Below are positions 1 through 13,207 of a stretch of DNA of 64,000 bases, piece by piece; the stretch's first letter is position 1; the number at the start of each line of letters is the position of its first letter. The notes under the pieces were generated by a model. That model saw only the letters and a program-made list of their open reading frames with translations, made no database searches and was not told the DNA's origin. Made by a program: the position numbers and the translations under genes. This stretch comes from Xestospongia bergquistia (Eukaryota; Porifera; Demospongiae; Haplosclerida; Petrosiidae), in the NCBI GenBank assembly GCA_963965975.1, contig OZ014411.1, positions 22,410,249-22,474,248 on the forward strand, in the 5' to 3' direction.

Positions 1-171
1 TTGTAGTCACTTTAAGTCTTATGAACAACATTTAAAATTATGATTAGTTAAAATTATTATTATATTTTGACATGACTTTGATGATTACATTACAAAGTAA
101 AAATGTGACCAGAAGGTTGAACCTTTTATATATTGCCTTTCAATGTTATGATAGACAGTATTTACATGATA

Positions 172-302
172 CGATCGCATAACGCGTGAAACTCGGAGTA
201 ACAGCAACACAGCGAGAGCTCTGTTCTTTTGTCCTTTAATTCTGTTCTAACCCGCTCTGTCTAAACAACATCGAGCACTCTTCAACAGACTTAGATACTT
301 CA

Positions 303-306
<4 letters not shown>
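172..306 (+). repeat. 135-bp module shared with the palindrome at 6172-6400
   Basis: This stretch matches 6266-6400 at a constant offset of 6094 with a single mismatch that I can see. It includes one arm of the palindrome centred near 6256 and runs on into an (AT)n tract in both places. It is inside the long inverted repeat 1-697 and starts three bases after the end of the left arm. It has no open reading frame of note. Confidence 0.9.

Positions 307-333
<27 letters not shown>
303..333. repeat. (TA)n microsatellite
   Basis: An uninterrupted TA run follows the 135-bp module, exactly as an AT run follows the second copy of the module at 6401. The paired position suggests the simple repeat belongs to the element rather than being an independent event. 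Confidence 0.9.
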
Positions 334-337
<4 letters not shown>

Positions 338-697
338 GCCTACATATATATATGCCTATTAGTACATACTATATGGCTATACTATAATACTGACACTACT
401 ATATAGCTGTCTTGAAATCTGTCCCAGGGGAAGTCCTGTCTGTATTTTGTTAATTATCATTAGTGTGATCATAGATAGTATCTATGGTGTGATGATCTCA
501 ATTGGAAAAATATGTACATGTATATATTGCATGTAAATACTGTCTATCATAACATTGAAAGGCAATATATAAAAGGTTCAACCTTCTGGTCACATTTTTA
601 CTTTGTAATGTAATCATCAAAGTCATGTCAAAATATAATAATAATTTTAACTAATCATAATTTTAAATGTTGTTCATAAGACTTAAAGTGACTACAA

Positions 698-2167
698 CTA
701 TAATTGTATTGATCATGACAAGCCTTCCTTTTGTGAATCATCCCTAACACACCCAATCTCATAATTACATTATATCTGTCTGATCTTCATTTATTTATTT
801 GTGACTTCATACACATAACAGGTGGAATCTTTGTGGGCTAACTTAAACTGTATGCTTACATGGAAGAATTGAATTTTATCTAAACTTGGAAAATGGATTC
901 TTATCTAAATTTTTAATGAATGAATGTGTACCAGTAATGACTTTAATATGAAATTGATACATTTATGCTTGGATGTTTAAGATTTATAGTCTAGAATATA
1001 TTAAATTTCCCACTGAAGTACAGTGTTCTATTACCAGCACTTTAGACATTACCATTAATGAAATCACTATAACTTCATGATTACTACTTTCAACTATCAT
1101 GATAAGCATTATGTGTGGACGAAAACATATCAATATAAATGTTTGTCTCAGGATGATACGACAAATTTATGCCCAATGAATGTCAATTTAGTCTGGACAA
1201 TGAACAAAAAGGAACTGGTAAGCGTTAACAAAGCGTTGATTGAAATTATAATGCATATAAAGGCTCTGTGCCTTAGGCATGTCTCTAAATGCATTAACTT
1301 GTGATAATCTGTGTTAACTGCTTGAAAACAGTAATTATGAACTTTTTGTCCTGTTCTTTCTCAGCACTAACAATTAAAGTCTTTTAATTTCTGTTAGGAT
1401 TAATAGTTTTTGTTTCCAATCAACCTGTTATAGCTTAATCCTGTAAATATAACTGATTATATTCTATGTATATTTTGGTCAATTTGAGATTTTTTTATGT
1501 ATTATTTTATTTATCAATTTTGAAATACAGAACTCAATGATAGTTATTAGACTGTGTATTGATCACATTTAAAGACATGAGGTCAAAGTTTAGAGTAGAG
1601 GTTAAGGTTTAATACATGTAGCATTTGCTACTTATGGAAGCTAAAGGAAGACCTCTATTCTACTTTCCAACCTCACTCACACACACACTTACTAAGAGGT
1701 TTGAGGGTGGGATCTAGGAAAAACATGTAATAAATTGGAGAATATGTCTGGTGTTGGCTTCAATAGTTAATTGTCTGTGCATTTTAAACTTTTTATTTCT
1801 ACAAAATCAATATTAGATTTGGTTATGACATTTATATTTGTAGCACCAGACCCTCAAGCATAGCAAAAACTACTTTTTGCTTTTCCCGCATGTAGGTATG
1901 GAGCCAACATGCACTAAGTGCTTAAATGCTGAAGATATAAGAATTTAGTACCAAAAGGCATGCATATAGCTAATAATCTTTTATTCATTTTTTGATTCCT
2001 TTACAGAATAAAAACTAAGAGATAGACCTGTATGTGTTAAAGATGCTTGCAGAAAAGGAGCATTTGTAGATGCTTGTGATGAAAGTATACATGGCATAAG
2101 TTACTATCATCCAGGCACTACTATATATATCAGCAATTTCATAATAATAGTGATTTTTTCTCTGTAG
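698..2167. other. AT-rich non-coding stretch, no feature seen
   Basis: I see only short chance reading frames, with no convincing splice-bounded coding exon or repeat. A weakly ankyrin-like stretch around 2030-2085 (residues resembling DACRKG) could be a worn exon of the gene relic that follows, but it is too short to claim. Confidence 0.5.
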
Positions 2168-4843
2168 TTCGAGAGGACCAGACTTTACTATGCTTCAAGG
2201 TATGAACACAAGGACATGTCTGTTATTATCTAAAGCTGATCCAAACCTTGTTGATCAAGTGAGTTTCTTTCATTTTCATATAGTTATTAATACTAACATA
2301 TTATAATATTATAATAAAAATTAGTCTGCTATAAAAAATGATGTTCTTTATGTTCCATACCTTAATTTTGTACATACTCTGGTTTGCCTATATATATTAA
2401 CAAACATTTGTGTAATTTTGTAAACTGCAGCAGAAATGAAACAAGCTGTAATAACTTTGAACCTAGAAACACTTTTATTGATGCCACACACCCTTATTTG
2501 CCATTACAATTGAATTCCTGACACTAACAACTAGCAAAAACAGATTATTGTGTGTATGTGTTTATCAATTGCCTGAAGCATTCATGAAGGATCACCTTAT
2601 TCTTCTTCCTTCTAGTCAACATAACATCAAACCTCAAGCAGATCCATTTGCCACGAACAGAGTAGAACATTTGCTTTGTGATAAAAGAGGGTGTGACAAG
2701 TTGACAACTGTTGGTCACATGATAGAAGCATTATGATTGGTGTACCCTAAATCCTGGTAGAACTAGAACCTCAACATTGAATGTGAGTTTATCCAGACAC
2801 TCTCTTCCTCTGCAGACTGTCGGACATTGAGACTATAATTATTGTAGTCCTGTTGTCTTAGAATGCTGAAAAACTATACAAATATAAAACTTTTTGAAAT
2901 ATAACTGTTTATTTTTTCTTTTATTAAAACAATGTTAAAAATATGTTGCGTTTAATGATGTTAACATCAAGAGACCATTGAGTGAAAATCACCCGTCTTT
3001 TACTGAATAATGATACTAGTACTCATGTCAATCTCATTGATAAGGTATTTTAGATTGTAGATTGTATGCAATTAAAAGTCAATAATATTTTTTCTTTACA
3101 GGTTCACAAGTCAAATTTTGGACAAGGACTTAATACATTGAAGTGTTATAGTTAAATATTATATAAAGTTTATTTTCACCATAAAATATTTCAGAAATTA
3201 TCTTCCTTTTTGTAAAAGACAGCCAGCCATATAGTACTAGGAGCCTGTAAATTGCTGTAATGATAGATAAAGTAGTTTTTTTGGTTACCTTTTGCCTTAG
3301 TCTTTATTACTAAAGGATCATACAGTTTTATATAGGGCAACCTGTAATGATCAACTGGATATGGTAAAATTATTAGTGGACTATGATGCTAATATTAATG
3401 TTGTCAACAAGATAATAAAATATATGCATTTGTGTTAGCAAATGATGTTTAGTTAACAAATATTTGTATCATTAATCATATTACTTGTTAAAATGCCAAA
3501 ATTGACAAAAAAAGCTTTTGTTTAAATTTCCATTTATTTTAGCTTGAAGCTACGGCCTCAGTCAAGAAATTAGCATACAAAACAAACTTAGAATGCTAAC
3601 AGATACCAAATTGAGTCAGGCACTTGCACAAATTAACTTATTAGACTAGAACATGAGTTGAGATAATAACCAGGCATTATGTAAATAATTAGTCAATATT
3701 TTAATTATATGAAGTTAACTGCTATACAAAACCATATGTATTACCTATGATTTTGTCTACATTTTGTCTAGTATATATATTTCTAATTTCACAACTTTTA
3801 ATCCACTGTCAGAGCGACAAATGGAATTAAAGAAACTGCCGACACACATATAACCAATTAATATTATTACTTAATTTACCATTGACACAACACTTTGAAT
3901 TGGACATGACTAATTCAAGTTTGTAACTTAAGAAAATGTCTTTAAGCAATTCTGTGGCTTCTTTCAACTCTGCATCTTAAAACTTGTCTCAATAATCCAT
4001 CAACTACAGCAATGACAGTATTATCAAAATAGTCTGCAGTGATTTTTTGATTATAATTTTGTTTGCAATCTTAATGATGTCAACATAATGATCACAATTA
4101 TTTATTAAAATGTACGCAAACTATCCATGCATTAGAGACAGCTGACAGTATATATTTTTATCACTAGTTCCATGAAGTTTGTGTTATTAATGATAAAGGT
4201 AGTCTCTTATAGACAGTATATATAAAATCCTCCTCATCCCTTAATCATCATTAAAGGTAGAATGCATGTTAATCTACTCTTTATTAGTTTTACTAATGAT
4301 ACTATTCAGATGCTTCACATATGCATTTTTTATCTGTAAATATTTAAGTTATTTTCTCTTGCAGAGTTGTGTCAGAATTTGCTTCACCTTTCCAAATGAG
4401 GCCTACATAAAGAAATGGTCTACCTAAGTAACATGAAACTTGTTCTTATGGCACCACCTTGTGTTGGGAAAAATCTTTCAAGTCACTGTTGTTTAACTGG
4501 CCTGACCCTAAAACCTATCACAGTACAGCACCTAAATTCAACTAGGCCTATACATGCCATAGAGAGAGTTACTCAAAATAGTAAAGGCAAGGTTTGGGAG
4601 ATAGTCAATGGTCTTGACTTATTAAAGATGCTATCAGATGCTATTTTAGCTCTTGATGAAAAATCAGAAGCTTCTACTTCTAATGTTTCCTCTCAGAATT
4701 CAAAAACACCTCCTTCAATTAGTATTGAAGAGGTTGGTCCTATTGTCTTTCCAGAACCCTCGCCAAAGTTTTGTAGAGATGTCAGTTTGCTTGCAATTGC
4801 CATGTTGCCACTGCATGAGAAATTACTAAATAGAATAAAATAG
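2168..4843 (+). pseudogene. Ankyrin-repeat / P-loop gene relic
   Basis: Three pieces on the same strand read as parts of one decayed gene. 2168-2258 follows an acceptor AG and ends at a GTGAGT donor; it encodes an ankyrin-like end with ADPNLVDQ. 3301-3411 follows an acceptor AG and encodes a clear ankyrin repeat (LYRATCNDQLDMVKLLVDYD then ANINVVNK), but no donor GT follows. 4415-4843 is a 142-codon frame with KLVLMAPPCVGKN, a Walker-A-like loop in which the usual Thr/Ser after GK is Asn, then a region resembling the linker of sponge and cnidarian ankyrin-GTPase proteins. Missing donors, the damaged loop and stops between the pieces argue for a pseudogene. A functional gene with unusual splicing cannot be excluded. 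The ankyrin call is solid; joining the pieces is inference. Confidence 0.45.
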
Positions 4844-6064
4844 GCAAAAGGGTTACAGGTGGTAAAACTATAGGCGTGGCAAATGCATAGTGGGTGTGGC
4901 AATAACAGTCACAGTCAAGTCACTCAAGTGGCAGTCTCTTTCTTTTACAGTATGTTTATTTTGTAGACTTAGTATAGCTTTTGCAACACTCACTATATCA
5001 GTAGTCTCATGACACCAACAGCTTCTTCTAAATGTGTTTACTTACCGCTACAACTGTTGGCAAAGAAGGCTGTCAAGGTGAGTAAAATTTACCATAAAAT
5101 TCAAAATAAAACATTTAAACAAAAATCCCCATGCTGAAATTGTAGATATATAGGTGTATTTTGTATTTATAGTAGTTTTATTGGAGCAAACACTCGCCTG
5201 TACTTTGATAGGTCTTTCTGACTTTTCAAGCTTTGTCTTCCTTTGACAATCTTTTATCTAGAATGACTGGCTAGTACTTAACTTTTGCCATTTCTCTGAC
5301 AAGTTTTGTACCTGTAGACACTGTCGTTGCAGAGTTAGAATAGTTCAAAGTGCATTGCCAGCTAACAGACACACACACACACACACACAAAGCAAGTAGC
5401 GGAACCCTCGCACACACAGTGAGCAGCAAAGGTTAATCAGTATCTTCATAATATAATATCAAGTTCTGTGGTCTAAAACTGGAGCATCCATATTGAGAAT
5501 GAGAGTACTTTGTTTACTTAATTATTGCGTGGGTGACTTACATATATGGAGTATATGTATGCAATGTGACCTTTGTATAGTGCTGAATAGTAGTCCGCAT
5601 ATAACTTTTATTTATATAGTAGCCATTGGTCTAGTAGTGATTTTGCTTGTCAAGTATTTCTTGTAATTTTATTGCAACAAAGTTTTGGCAAAGAATCAGT
5701 TTCTGTTATCAGATCTGACATCAATATATCTACAACATTTTGAATAATAATTATTATCAACAGAAATCACACAATACAATGACATTAATTCCATTATAGT
5801 GTTTGTCAAATGATAATCCACTAAATTTGTAAGCTAAATATTTCAGTACTTGTGTATCTAAATTATCTGAAGTCATTCAACTACTCAATATCACATAGCC
5901 CAAAATTTTAAATACAGATTATTACAACTATACGTCAGACTAGCTAGCCATGTGACTGGGAGAAGTGACACCAACAAGTTAATAACTACTATAATAATAA
6001 TTATATTAAAGCAGCTATAGTCAGCTATAGTATTTACAGGTTTCACTAGCAGTCCTTCACAGAT
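4844..6064. other. Intergenic, with a short (AC)n run at 5369-5389
   Basis: A possible exon end (AAKKAVK-type reading followed by GTGAGT near 5080) may be the tail of the preceding relic, but a stop lies just upstream in frame. Otherwise I see only a short CA microsatellite and AT-rich sequence. Confidence 0.5.
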
Positions 6065-6340
<276 letters not shown>

Positions 6341-6398
6341 CTAACCCGCTCTGTCTAAACGACATCGAGCACTCTTCAACAGACTTAGATACTTCAGT

Positions 6399-6400
<2 letters not shown>

Positions 6401-6481
<81 letters not shown>

Positions 6482-6482
6482 C
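6401..6482. repeat. (AT)n microsatellite
   Basis: A nearly pure AT run of about 75 bp follows the palindromic element. The sequence just beyond (6490-6545) has a GC-rich, transposon-end-like composition but carries nothing I can identify. Confidence 0.95.
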
Positions 6483-6545
6483 ACATCTATAGGCAGGTGC
6501 TGATCCAGGGGTGGGCAAAGTCAGGGCCAGGCCCACCAAGCACTG

Positions 6546-6988
6546 AACTCTCGTTGTTGGATTTACTAGGTGTTTGGATTAGGAAATAATGAAGTGTACA
6601 TACGGGGTCTAAAGGTAAATATTGACCAAAGGTGCAGGTTCAAACCCATCTTAATTAGTACCCTTTTCATTTCCGGATTATTGAACAAACTTTAGATTTA
6701 TGAGATCCAGACTTATTATAGTAGTCCAACCAACAACAGCACATGTTAAATAAACATGCTAGTGAATAATACATATTCTACAATTTCTGTACCATCCCAA
6801 GTTAATTTTAATTTACTAGGTCTACCCTGTCTATAGCTGTGCAAACTTAACTATATTCATATATCAGTTTAGATGATTTTAGTCAGCTAGTCCAAAGCTA
6901 ACACAGGAAGTCTAGACGAGGCAATTTAAAAGGTCAAGCCACGTCTACACTAATCGGGTCACGTTATGTTATCATACGATTTTACTAC
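6546..6988. other. 5' flank of ISYNA1, no gene seen
   Basis: Unique AT-rich DNA between the simple repeats and the ISYNA1 promoter. No coding potential is visible. Confidence 0.5.
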
Positions 6989-6996
6989 TATAAAAA
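6989..6996 (+). promoter_or_regulatory. Candidate TATA box of ISYNA1
   Basis: TATAAAAA lies 36 bp before the ATG at 7033. If it is the TATA box, the 5' untranslated leader would be only about 10-15 nt. No initiator or other element was identified, so this is a motif match only. Confidence 0.4.
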
Positions 6997-7032
6997 CTTG
7001 ACTGTAGCACATTTAAGGCTTCTATAGATAGA

Positions 7033-10000
7033 ATGGCTAGTAAGTTCTACGTAGACAGTCATCGTGTACAATACAATGATAAAAAGAACAACATTCTTGC
7101 TACTTATAACTACGAGACTAGCCACGTAAAGAAGGATGCAGATGGAAGACTGATAGTGACGCCAGTAACTACCATATTGACTTTTAAGACCAATGTAAAT
7201 ATACCTCGAGTCGGTTGCATGCTCGTTGGGTGGGGAGGCAACAATGGATCAACTCTAACAGCCTCTGTGTTAGCCAACAAACTAAATATTTCTTGGAGAA
7301 CTAAGGATGGAGTAAAGGTTAGTATAAACTTATAGTGAGATTTGACAATGATAAAGATATTCATCACTTGATTTTGATTACTATAGCATTCAAACTATTA
7401 TGGATCAATAACTCAAGCATCAACGACGAGTCTTGGTATTGGACAAGATGGTAAAGATGTGTATGTTCCTCTTAAAGATCTCTTGCCTATGGTTAATCCA
7501 AATGATATTGAATTTGATGGTAAGTGCCTATTGTCTTGTGATTTAAGGGGATAAGTTGGTTAGCCTGATATAGGCTGGCATGCATGTTCTACGTTATTTA
7601 TTGGGTAATGTGTGTAAGTTATGTACTTGCTATATAACTGTTATTTAATTAGTTGTTGTGATGATTAAAAATGAGGTATGTGGGTGGCTAGCCTAGCAAA
7701 GGTACAGCTGAAGTAATAAGGATGTGATCACTCAATTGTGTTTTTTTTTCTTCAATAGCTATGTGGCTTTTTGATATATTGGACAAACATGTATACAATA
7801 GTAATAAGAATGACTTTCTATCATGGTCTCTTGGAGCATACCTCATTGCCCAAAGTAATCATGGGATAGCCTCACCTGCTAGATAGTAGTAGTCTGTTTT
7901 CCTTGAAGTGAGACAACTGTCCTATTTCCTATTATTGTTGTGGGCCACCTGGTATCAATATACACATGTTCTCACATTGTCATTATATTATTTTAAATTG
8001 TAACAGTTACCACAGTTGTATGATGCAACTATATAATTATCTTTCTTCTTTGTCAAACAGGATGGGACATCTCCTCTGCTAACATTGCTAAAGCCTGTGA
8101 ACGAGCTAAGGTATGATATATCACATAACACTGACATGATCTACTTTCTGCATAAATGATATGGTCTAATATCCCCTTTCATTATGCATGACAATAAGGG
8201 CTTTATGTCTATAACATATCCTTTTGAAATATGCTTATATAATAAGTATTGTTTTGCCTGACTTGATAAAAGGTCACACAACTGTAGTAGTGAACTCTCA
8301 GCGTATGGTGTGATACTCCATATACATCAATTACTCTTATATAATTAACTAATTGAAAGGATGGAACTAATGTGGTCTTTAGTATGATATATGTCATGTA
8401 GATTCTACATGAATCTAAGAAGGAGTAAGATATCACTGGAAATAGCTTCAGATATCAAGTGTGTAAAGGTTTTATTAATAAGTTCATATACTTTAAAGAA
8501 ATGTGTTCTTAGAGAAGGGAATATAACATGATTTTACATCCTTATCCTTGCATTCTACTTATCTATTTAGGTCTTAAATATCAGTATTCAGGATCAGTTA
8601 CGTCCTCACTTAGAAAAATTAAAACCTAGGCCATCAATATATTGTCCTGACTTCATTGCTGCTAACCAGGTAATCTCCAGTTGTTAATTAGTTGACAGTT
8701 GTTCACTACTTTATGTGTTAAGGTGTTGATTATTTATTACTATGAAAAGTACTAACAGTTTAGTTTTAACACTATGTAAGTAAGTATTAACAGACTTTAT
8801 GTCTGTTAAAAGCAATGAATTTTGTTCATTTGATGTGCACATGTAAATTGTTACTAATAAGTATTTTGACTTTATTGGAATGTTTCATAATTTGGACTCA
8901 TGTAAAAGTTTGTTAATCCCCTTCTGAATCTAGTTTAGTCACATCATCATTAAAATGTCTCATTGGCTCTAAGAATAAATATTAATATTAATAATAGTAG
9001 TTTTCAAAACATAAAGACATAGCCAAGTTGATATAAAGGACATCAATAATTCTCTTATCTATTACAATAGAGTGATCGTGCAGACAATATACTCACTGGT
9101 ACTAAGTGGGAAATGGTTGAACAAATCAGACGTGATATTAGAGACTTCAAGCAAAAGAAACAACTTGATAAGGTCAATAGAAAACTGTATTATTATATAC
9201 AGTCTTTATGTAAACATGTACATGTACAATTTGTGAATTATCTAAAATTATACAACAAAAGTATATGATGTACAGATCCCTAACATCAAAAACAAGATAT
9301 GTTACATGACATTATGTCACAATGTATGTACTGAAGCAAGATCTGATGTAGCTACATATATTAATACACTATGATGAGTATCTTGTCTTCAGGTTACATG
9401 ACATTATGTCACAATGTATGTACTGAAGCAAGATCTGATGTAGCTACATATATTAATACATTATGATGAGTATCTTGTCTTCAGATTACATGACATTATG
9501 TCACAATGTATGTACTGAAGCAAGATCTGATGTAGCTACATATATTAATACATTATGATGAGTATCTTGTCTTCAGATTACATGACATTATGTCACAATG
9601 TATGTACTGAAGCAAGATCTGATGTAGCTACATATATTAATACATTATGATGAGTATCTTGTCTTCAGATTACATGACATTATGTCACAATGTATGTACT
9701 GAAGCAAGATCTGATGTAGCTACATATATTAATACACTATGATGAGTATCTTGTCTTCAGATTACATGACATTATGTCACAATGTATGTACTGAAGCAAG
9801 ATCTGATGTAGCTACATATATTAATACACTATGATGAGTATCTTGTCTTCAGATTACATGACATTATGTCACAATGTATGTACTGAAGCAAGATCTGATG
9901 TAGCTACATATATTAATACATTATGATGAGTATCTTGTCTTCAGATTACATGACATTATGTCACAATGTATGTACTGAAGCAAGATCTGATGTAGCTACA

Positions 10001-13000
10001 TATATTAATACACTATGATGAGTATCTTGTCTTCAGATTACATGACATTATGTCACAATGTATGTACTGAAGCAAGATCTGATGTAGCTACATATATTAA
10101 TACACTATGATGAGTATCTTGTCTTCAGATTACATGACATTATGTCACAGTGTATGTACTGAAGCAAGATCTGATGTAGCTACATATATTAATACACTAT
10201 GATGAGTATCTTGTCTTCAGATTACATGACATTATGTCACAATGTATGTACCAAAGCAAGATCTGACATAACTACATATATAAATACACTATGATGAGTA
10301 TCTTGTCTTCAGGTTACATGACATTATGTATGTACCAAAGCAAGATCTGACATAGCTACATATATTAATACACTATGATGAGTATCTTGTTGTCTTCAGG
10401 TTATTGTACTCTGGACGGCTAATACTGAAAGGTTCTGTGATGTACGTAAAGGTCTTAATGATACTGCCAATAACTTATTGGACTCCATTAAACGCAATGA
10501 GGAAGAGATATCACCTTCCACTTTATTTGCTGTTGCTAGCATCTTAGAAGAGGTAAGGAATTTGATTGATTTAGAAATTAGCAAGTCACTATTAAATGAA
10601 ATTTTGTCATCTGATTGGTTGGTTACAGAATTACTATTAATAAAGTATTATTAAGAAGCATTTCAGGTAACAGCCTCTTTGTTTATTCTGAAAGACCTGA
10701 ACGTGTTAAAACTGAGTTCAAAACACTACAAACTGGTCAAAATCACTTCAGTGTTTTGACCAAAATACTATTATATTAACTAAAAATACTTGCTTGTTGC
10801 ACAAGGAGAAGAACAGGCAATAAAGCAAGACTGATTTTAGCTTAATGTTGAACAGGTTATCAACCTGCTCTACTGTAGTATCAGTTTGTGATTTCTTGAA
10901 AACTGGAAAGTAATGGAGACGTGTTTCTAGATAATTGTTAAGCTGTTTGGAGAATTTCTTTGTTGTTTAATGACTTCAGAAGCCAATAAAATGCACTTGT
11001 CTATAACCCAATAAAATGCCCTTACTGTTACTTGTGGATTATATTGGCTAAAATTCCTTTGATCTAAATTGACTTAATAAACTGAAATGATGACATTTTG
11101 TTCCCTCTTTTTACAGACTACATATATCAATGGATCTCCTCAAAATACATTTGTACCTGGTTGTATAGAGCTGGCTGAAAAACACGAAGTCTTCCTTGGA
11201 GGTGATGACTTTAAGAGTGGACAAACTAAAATGAAATCAGTCATTGTTGATTTCTTGGTATCAGCTGGACTGAAGGTATATGAAGTAGAGAGTATATTTA
11301 TACGTAATATGTAAAGTGAAAGAGAGTAGCTTTAGTTAATAATTACACATTATCATTTTTTATTGTATAATTATATTATGTTATCTTGAGAGAGTATTCC
11401 CAACAATGCTAGCCGCTAACATTGAGGTTTATACCTCATAACTTAATAATGATATATCCAATACTCAGCATCTTCTCCTATTCATTTACTACAATAAATC
11501 TACTAGTAGAATAATACATCAAAACACTTTAGTTTGTAAAGTGTTAAGTTATTAAACATTTTATTGGTTTTAATTATTTTTACTTTTCCCAGCCTACATC
11601 TATTGTTAGTTACAATCACCTTGGTAATAATGATGGTAAAAACTTGTCAGCTCCTCAACAGTTTCGAAGTAAAGAGATCTCCAAGAGTAATGTTGTGGAC
11701 GATATGGTACAATCAAATGACGTCTTGTATAAACCACAGGAAAAACCAGATCACACTGTAAGTTGACACTCAGTAATGTAAACTAAATGCTAAATATAAT
11801 AATATTGTTAACTCAGAAGTACGTGTATATATTAATAAACCTGTGTTTAAGATCAAATAATGGATTGTTGTGTGTCTATTATTTATAATAGGTTGTGATA
11901 AAATATGTCCCATATGTGGGTGATTCCAAACGTGCTATGGATGAATATACATCTGAAATTTTTATGGGTGGACTAAATACAATAGTTTTACATAACACTT
12001 GCGAGGACTCCCTTCTTGCTTCTCCTATTATACTTGATCTTGTCATCATTGCTGAACTCTTTGAGAGAATCCAGGTTAGAAACATTAATGTATTTAACTG
12101 TATAGAAGAACAACATGATCTGCTTGATACTCTTGTTTTAAGTGTACTTTTAATTTACTTAACAAAATGAGAACATTGATCTTTATCTGTCTTTGGTGCT
12201 TAATTTACTTAGCCAGTCTGCTAATCTCTATCTAAGTTTAATACTTGTATTTATCTTGACTTGTCTCTCGTATACAGGTTAAGACTGTAGAGGGTGACTT
12301 TGAACAGTTTCATTCTGTGCTTTCCATTTTGAGTTATCTTCTCAAAGCTCCTATGGTCCCTCCTGGTACTCCTGTAGTAAATGCTTTGTTTCGTCAAAGA
12401 GCTTGTATTGAAAACATCTTCAGGTAATATAATTGATAAAATAAATAGATAAATGTAATTATAATTTTAAGTCTATGTTGAAAGTCAGATTAGTTAGTAG
12501 ATAGTAAACTTCTTTTTGTTAAGAAACCAGTTTAACTAACTAACTAAATAAACTAAACAGCAAGTTCAGTTTTTGAATAGTATTTCAATACTATTTAAGT
12601 GCAGTATATTTCTTGACTGAAATGTGATCATGTTAGTTAAATAGATTAATTAATTAAACATCTTAGCATCATCTTCAGATTGTATAGTGATCAATAAAGT
12701 AGATCTAAACTGACTCAAAATATTTACTATTCTCTGTCCAATTTGAGTTTGTGATGGTGGTTTGTGAAGTCTCAATAATGACAATTGGGCGTGGCCTCAT
12801 ATCTTGCTTAGTCTTGTTTTTGCTGTTGCTTGTCTGTCAAGTTTTAGCTACAAAAGGCATTGCTATTGTGTCTAGAAATGTTTCCTATAGTTAGTGAAGT
12901 CTTGTGTGACATTTAGTCATTGCCTGAGAAAAACACCAAGTCAGATATCAAACTCAAATTGCACAAAGTATATAGTGTGGCTAATTACTATTGTTATCTT

Positions 13001-13207
13001 AATAATAGAACATTTTCTTTGTCTTTCTATTTCAGAGCATGTGTGGGTTTACCTCCTTTAAATCATATGCTATTGGAACACAAGATACCTCAGCTTATGA
13101 AACAATTTATCCCTCATCCTGTTGCCAGGGTGACATCTGCTCCTGCTAAACTTCCTGATATCCCTATTGAATCAGGCCTGTCCAATGGAGTTAATGGACA
13201 CTATTAA
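7033..13207 (+). CDS. ISYNA1: Inositol-3-phosphate synthase, 11 exons
   Basis: Converts glucose 6-phosphate to 1D-myo-inositol 3-phosphate with NAD+, the committed cytosolic step of inositol synthesis. My exons: 7033-7317, 7387-7519, 8061-8110, 8571-8669, 9071-9172, 10400-10552, 11117-11275, 11593-11757, 11892-12074, 12278-12423 and 13036-13207. All are flanked by GT and AG, all phases agree, and they give 1647 nt or 548 residues, close to the roughly 558 of the human enzyme. Family hallmarks are the NAD-binding loop GWGGNNGST (residues 66-74), [10 protein letters not shown] at the start of exon 6, [10 protein letters not shown] in exon 7, [13 protein letters not shown] in exon 7 and [14 protein letters not shown] in exon 8. 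The reading frame is intact and nothing suggests loss of function. Intron 5 carries a large minisatellite. The exon 5 donor (GTCAAT) is weak but GT-AG. Confidence 0.96.
9301..10399 (+). repeat. Twelve-copy 92-bp minisatellite in ISYNA1 intron 5
   Basis: Units start at 9301, 9393, 9485, 9577, 9669, 9761, 9853, 9945, 10037, 10129, 10221 and 10313. The middle units are almost identical, while the last two carry several shared substitutions and the final one a short deletion. Every unit ends in CTTGTCTTCAG, and the last such end is the true splice acceptor of exon 6. The array therefore grew by duplicating the 3' end of the intron, acceptor included. Confidence 0.97.

Larger units (their letters stand above)
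1..697. repeat. Perfect long inverted repeat, 168-bp arms
   Basis: Bases 1-168 are the exact reverse complement of 530-697, with 361 bp between them. The left arm starts at the window edge, so the repeat may extend upstream. The interior holds a 135-bp module (172-306) also found at 6266-6400 and an AT microsatellite. Terminal inverted repeats around a non-coding core fit a fold-back or MITE-like element. An assembly fold-back artefact is also possible because the arms show no mismatch. Confidence 0.9.

Noticed and set aside
1077..1304. Plus-strand 75-codon frame
   Set aside because: No family resemblance, no splice context and composition typical of chance frames in AT-rich DNA.
7760..7890. 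Possible extra exon in ISYNA1 intron 2
   Set aside because: The splice from 7519 to 8061 gives the conserved DGWDIS reading, and including this stretch would break it.
9301..10399. CRISPR-like array
   Set aside because: The units are contiguous 92-bp direct repeats without unique spacers, inside an intron of a eukaryotic gene.
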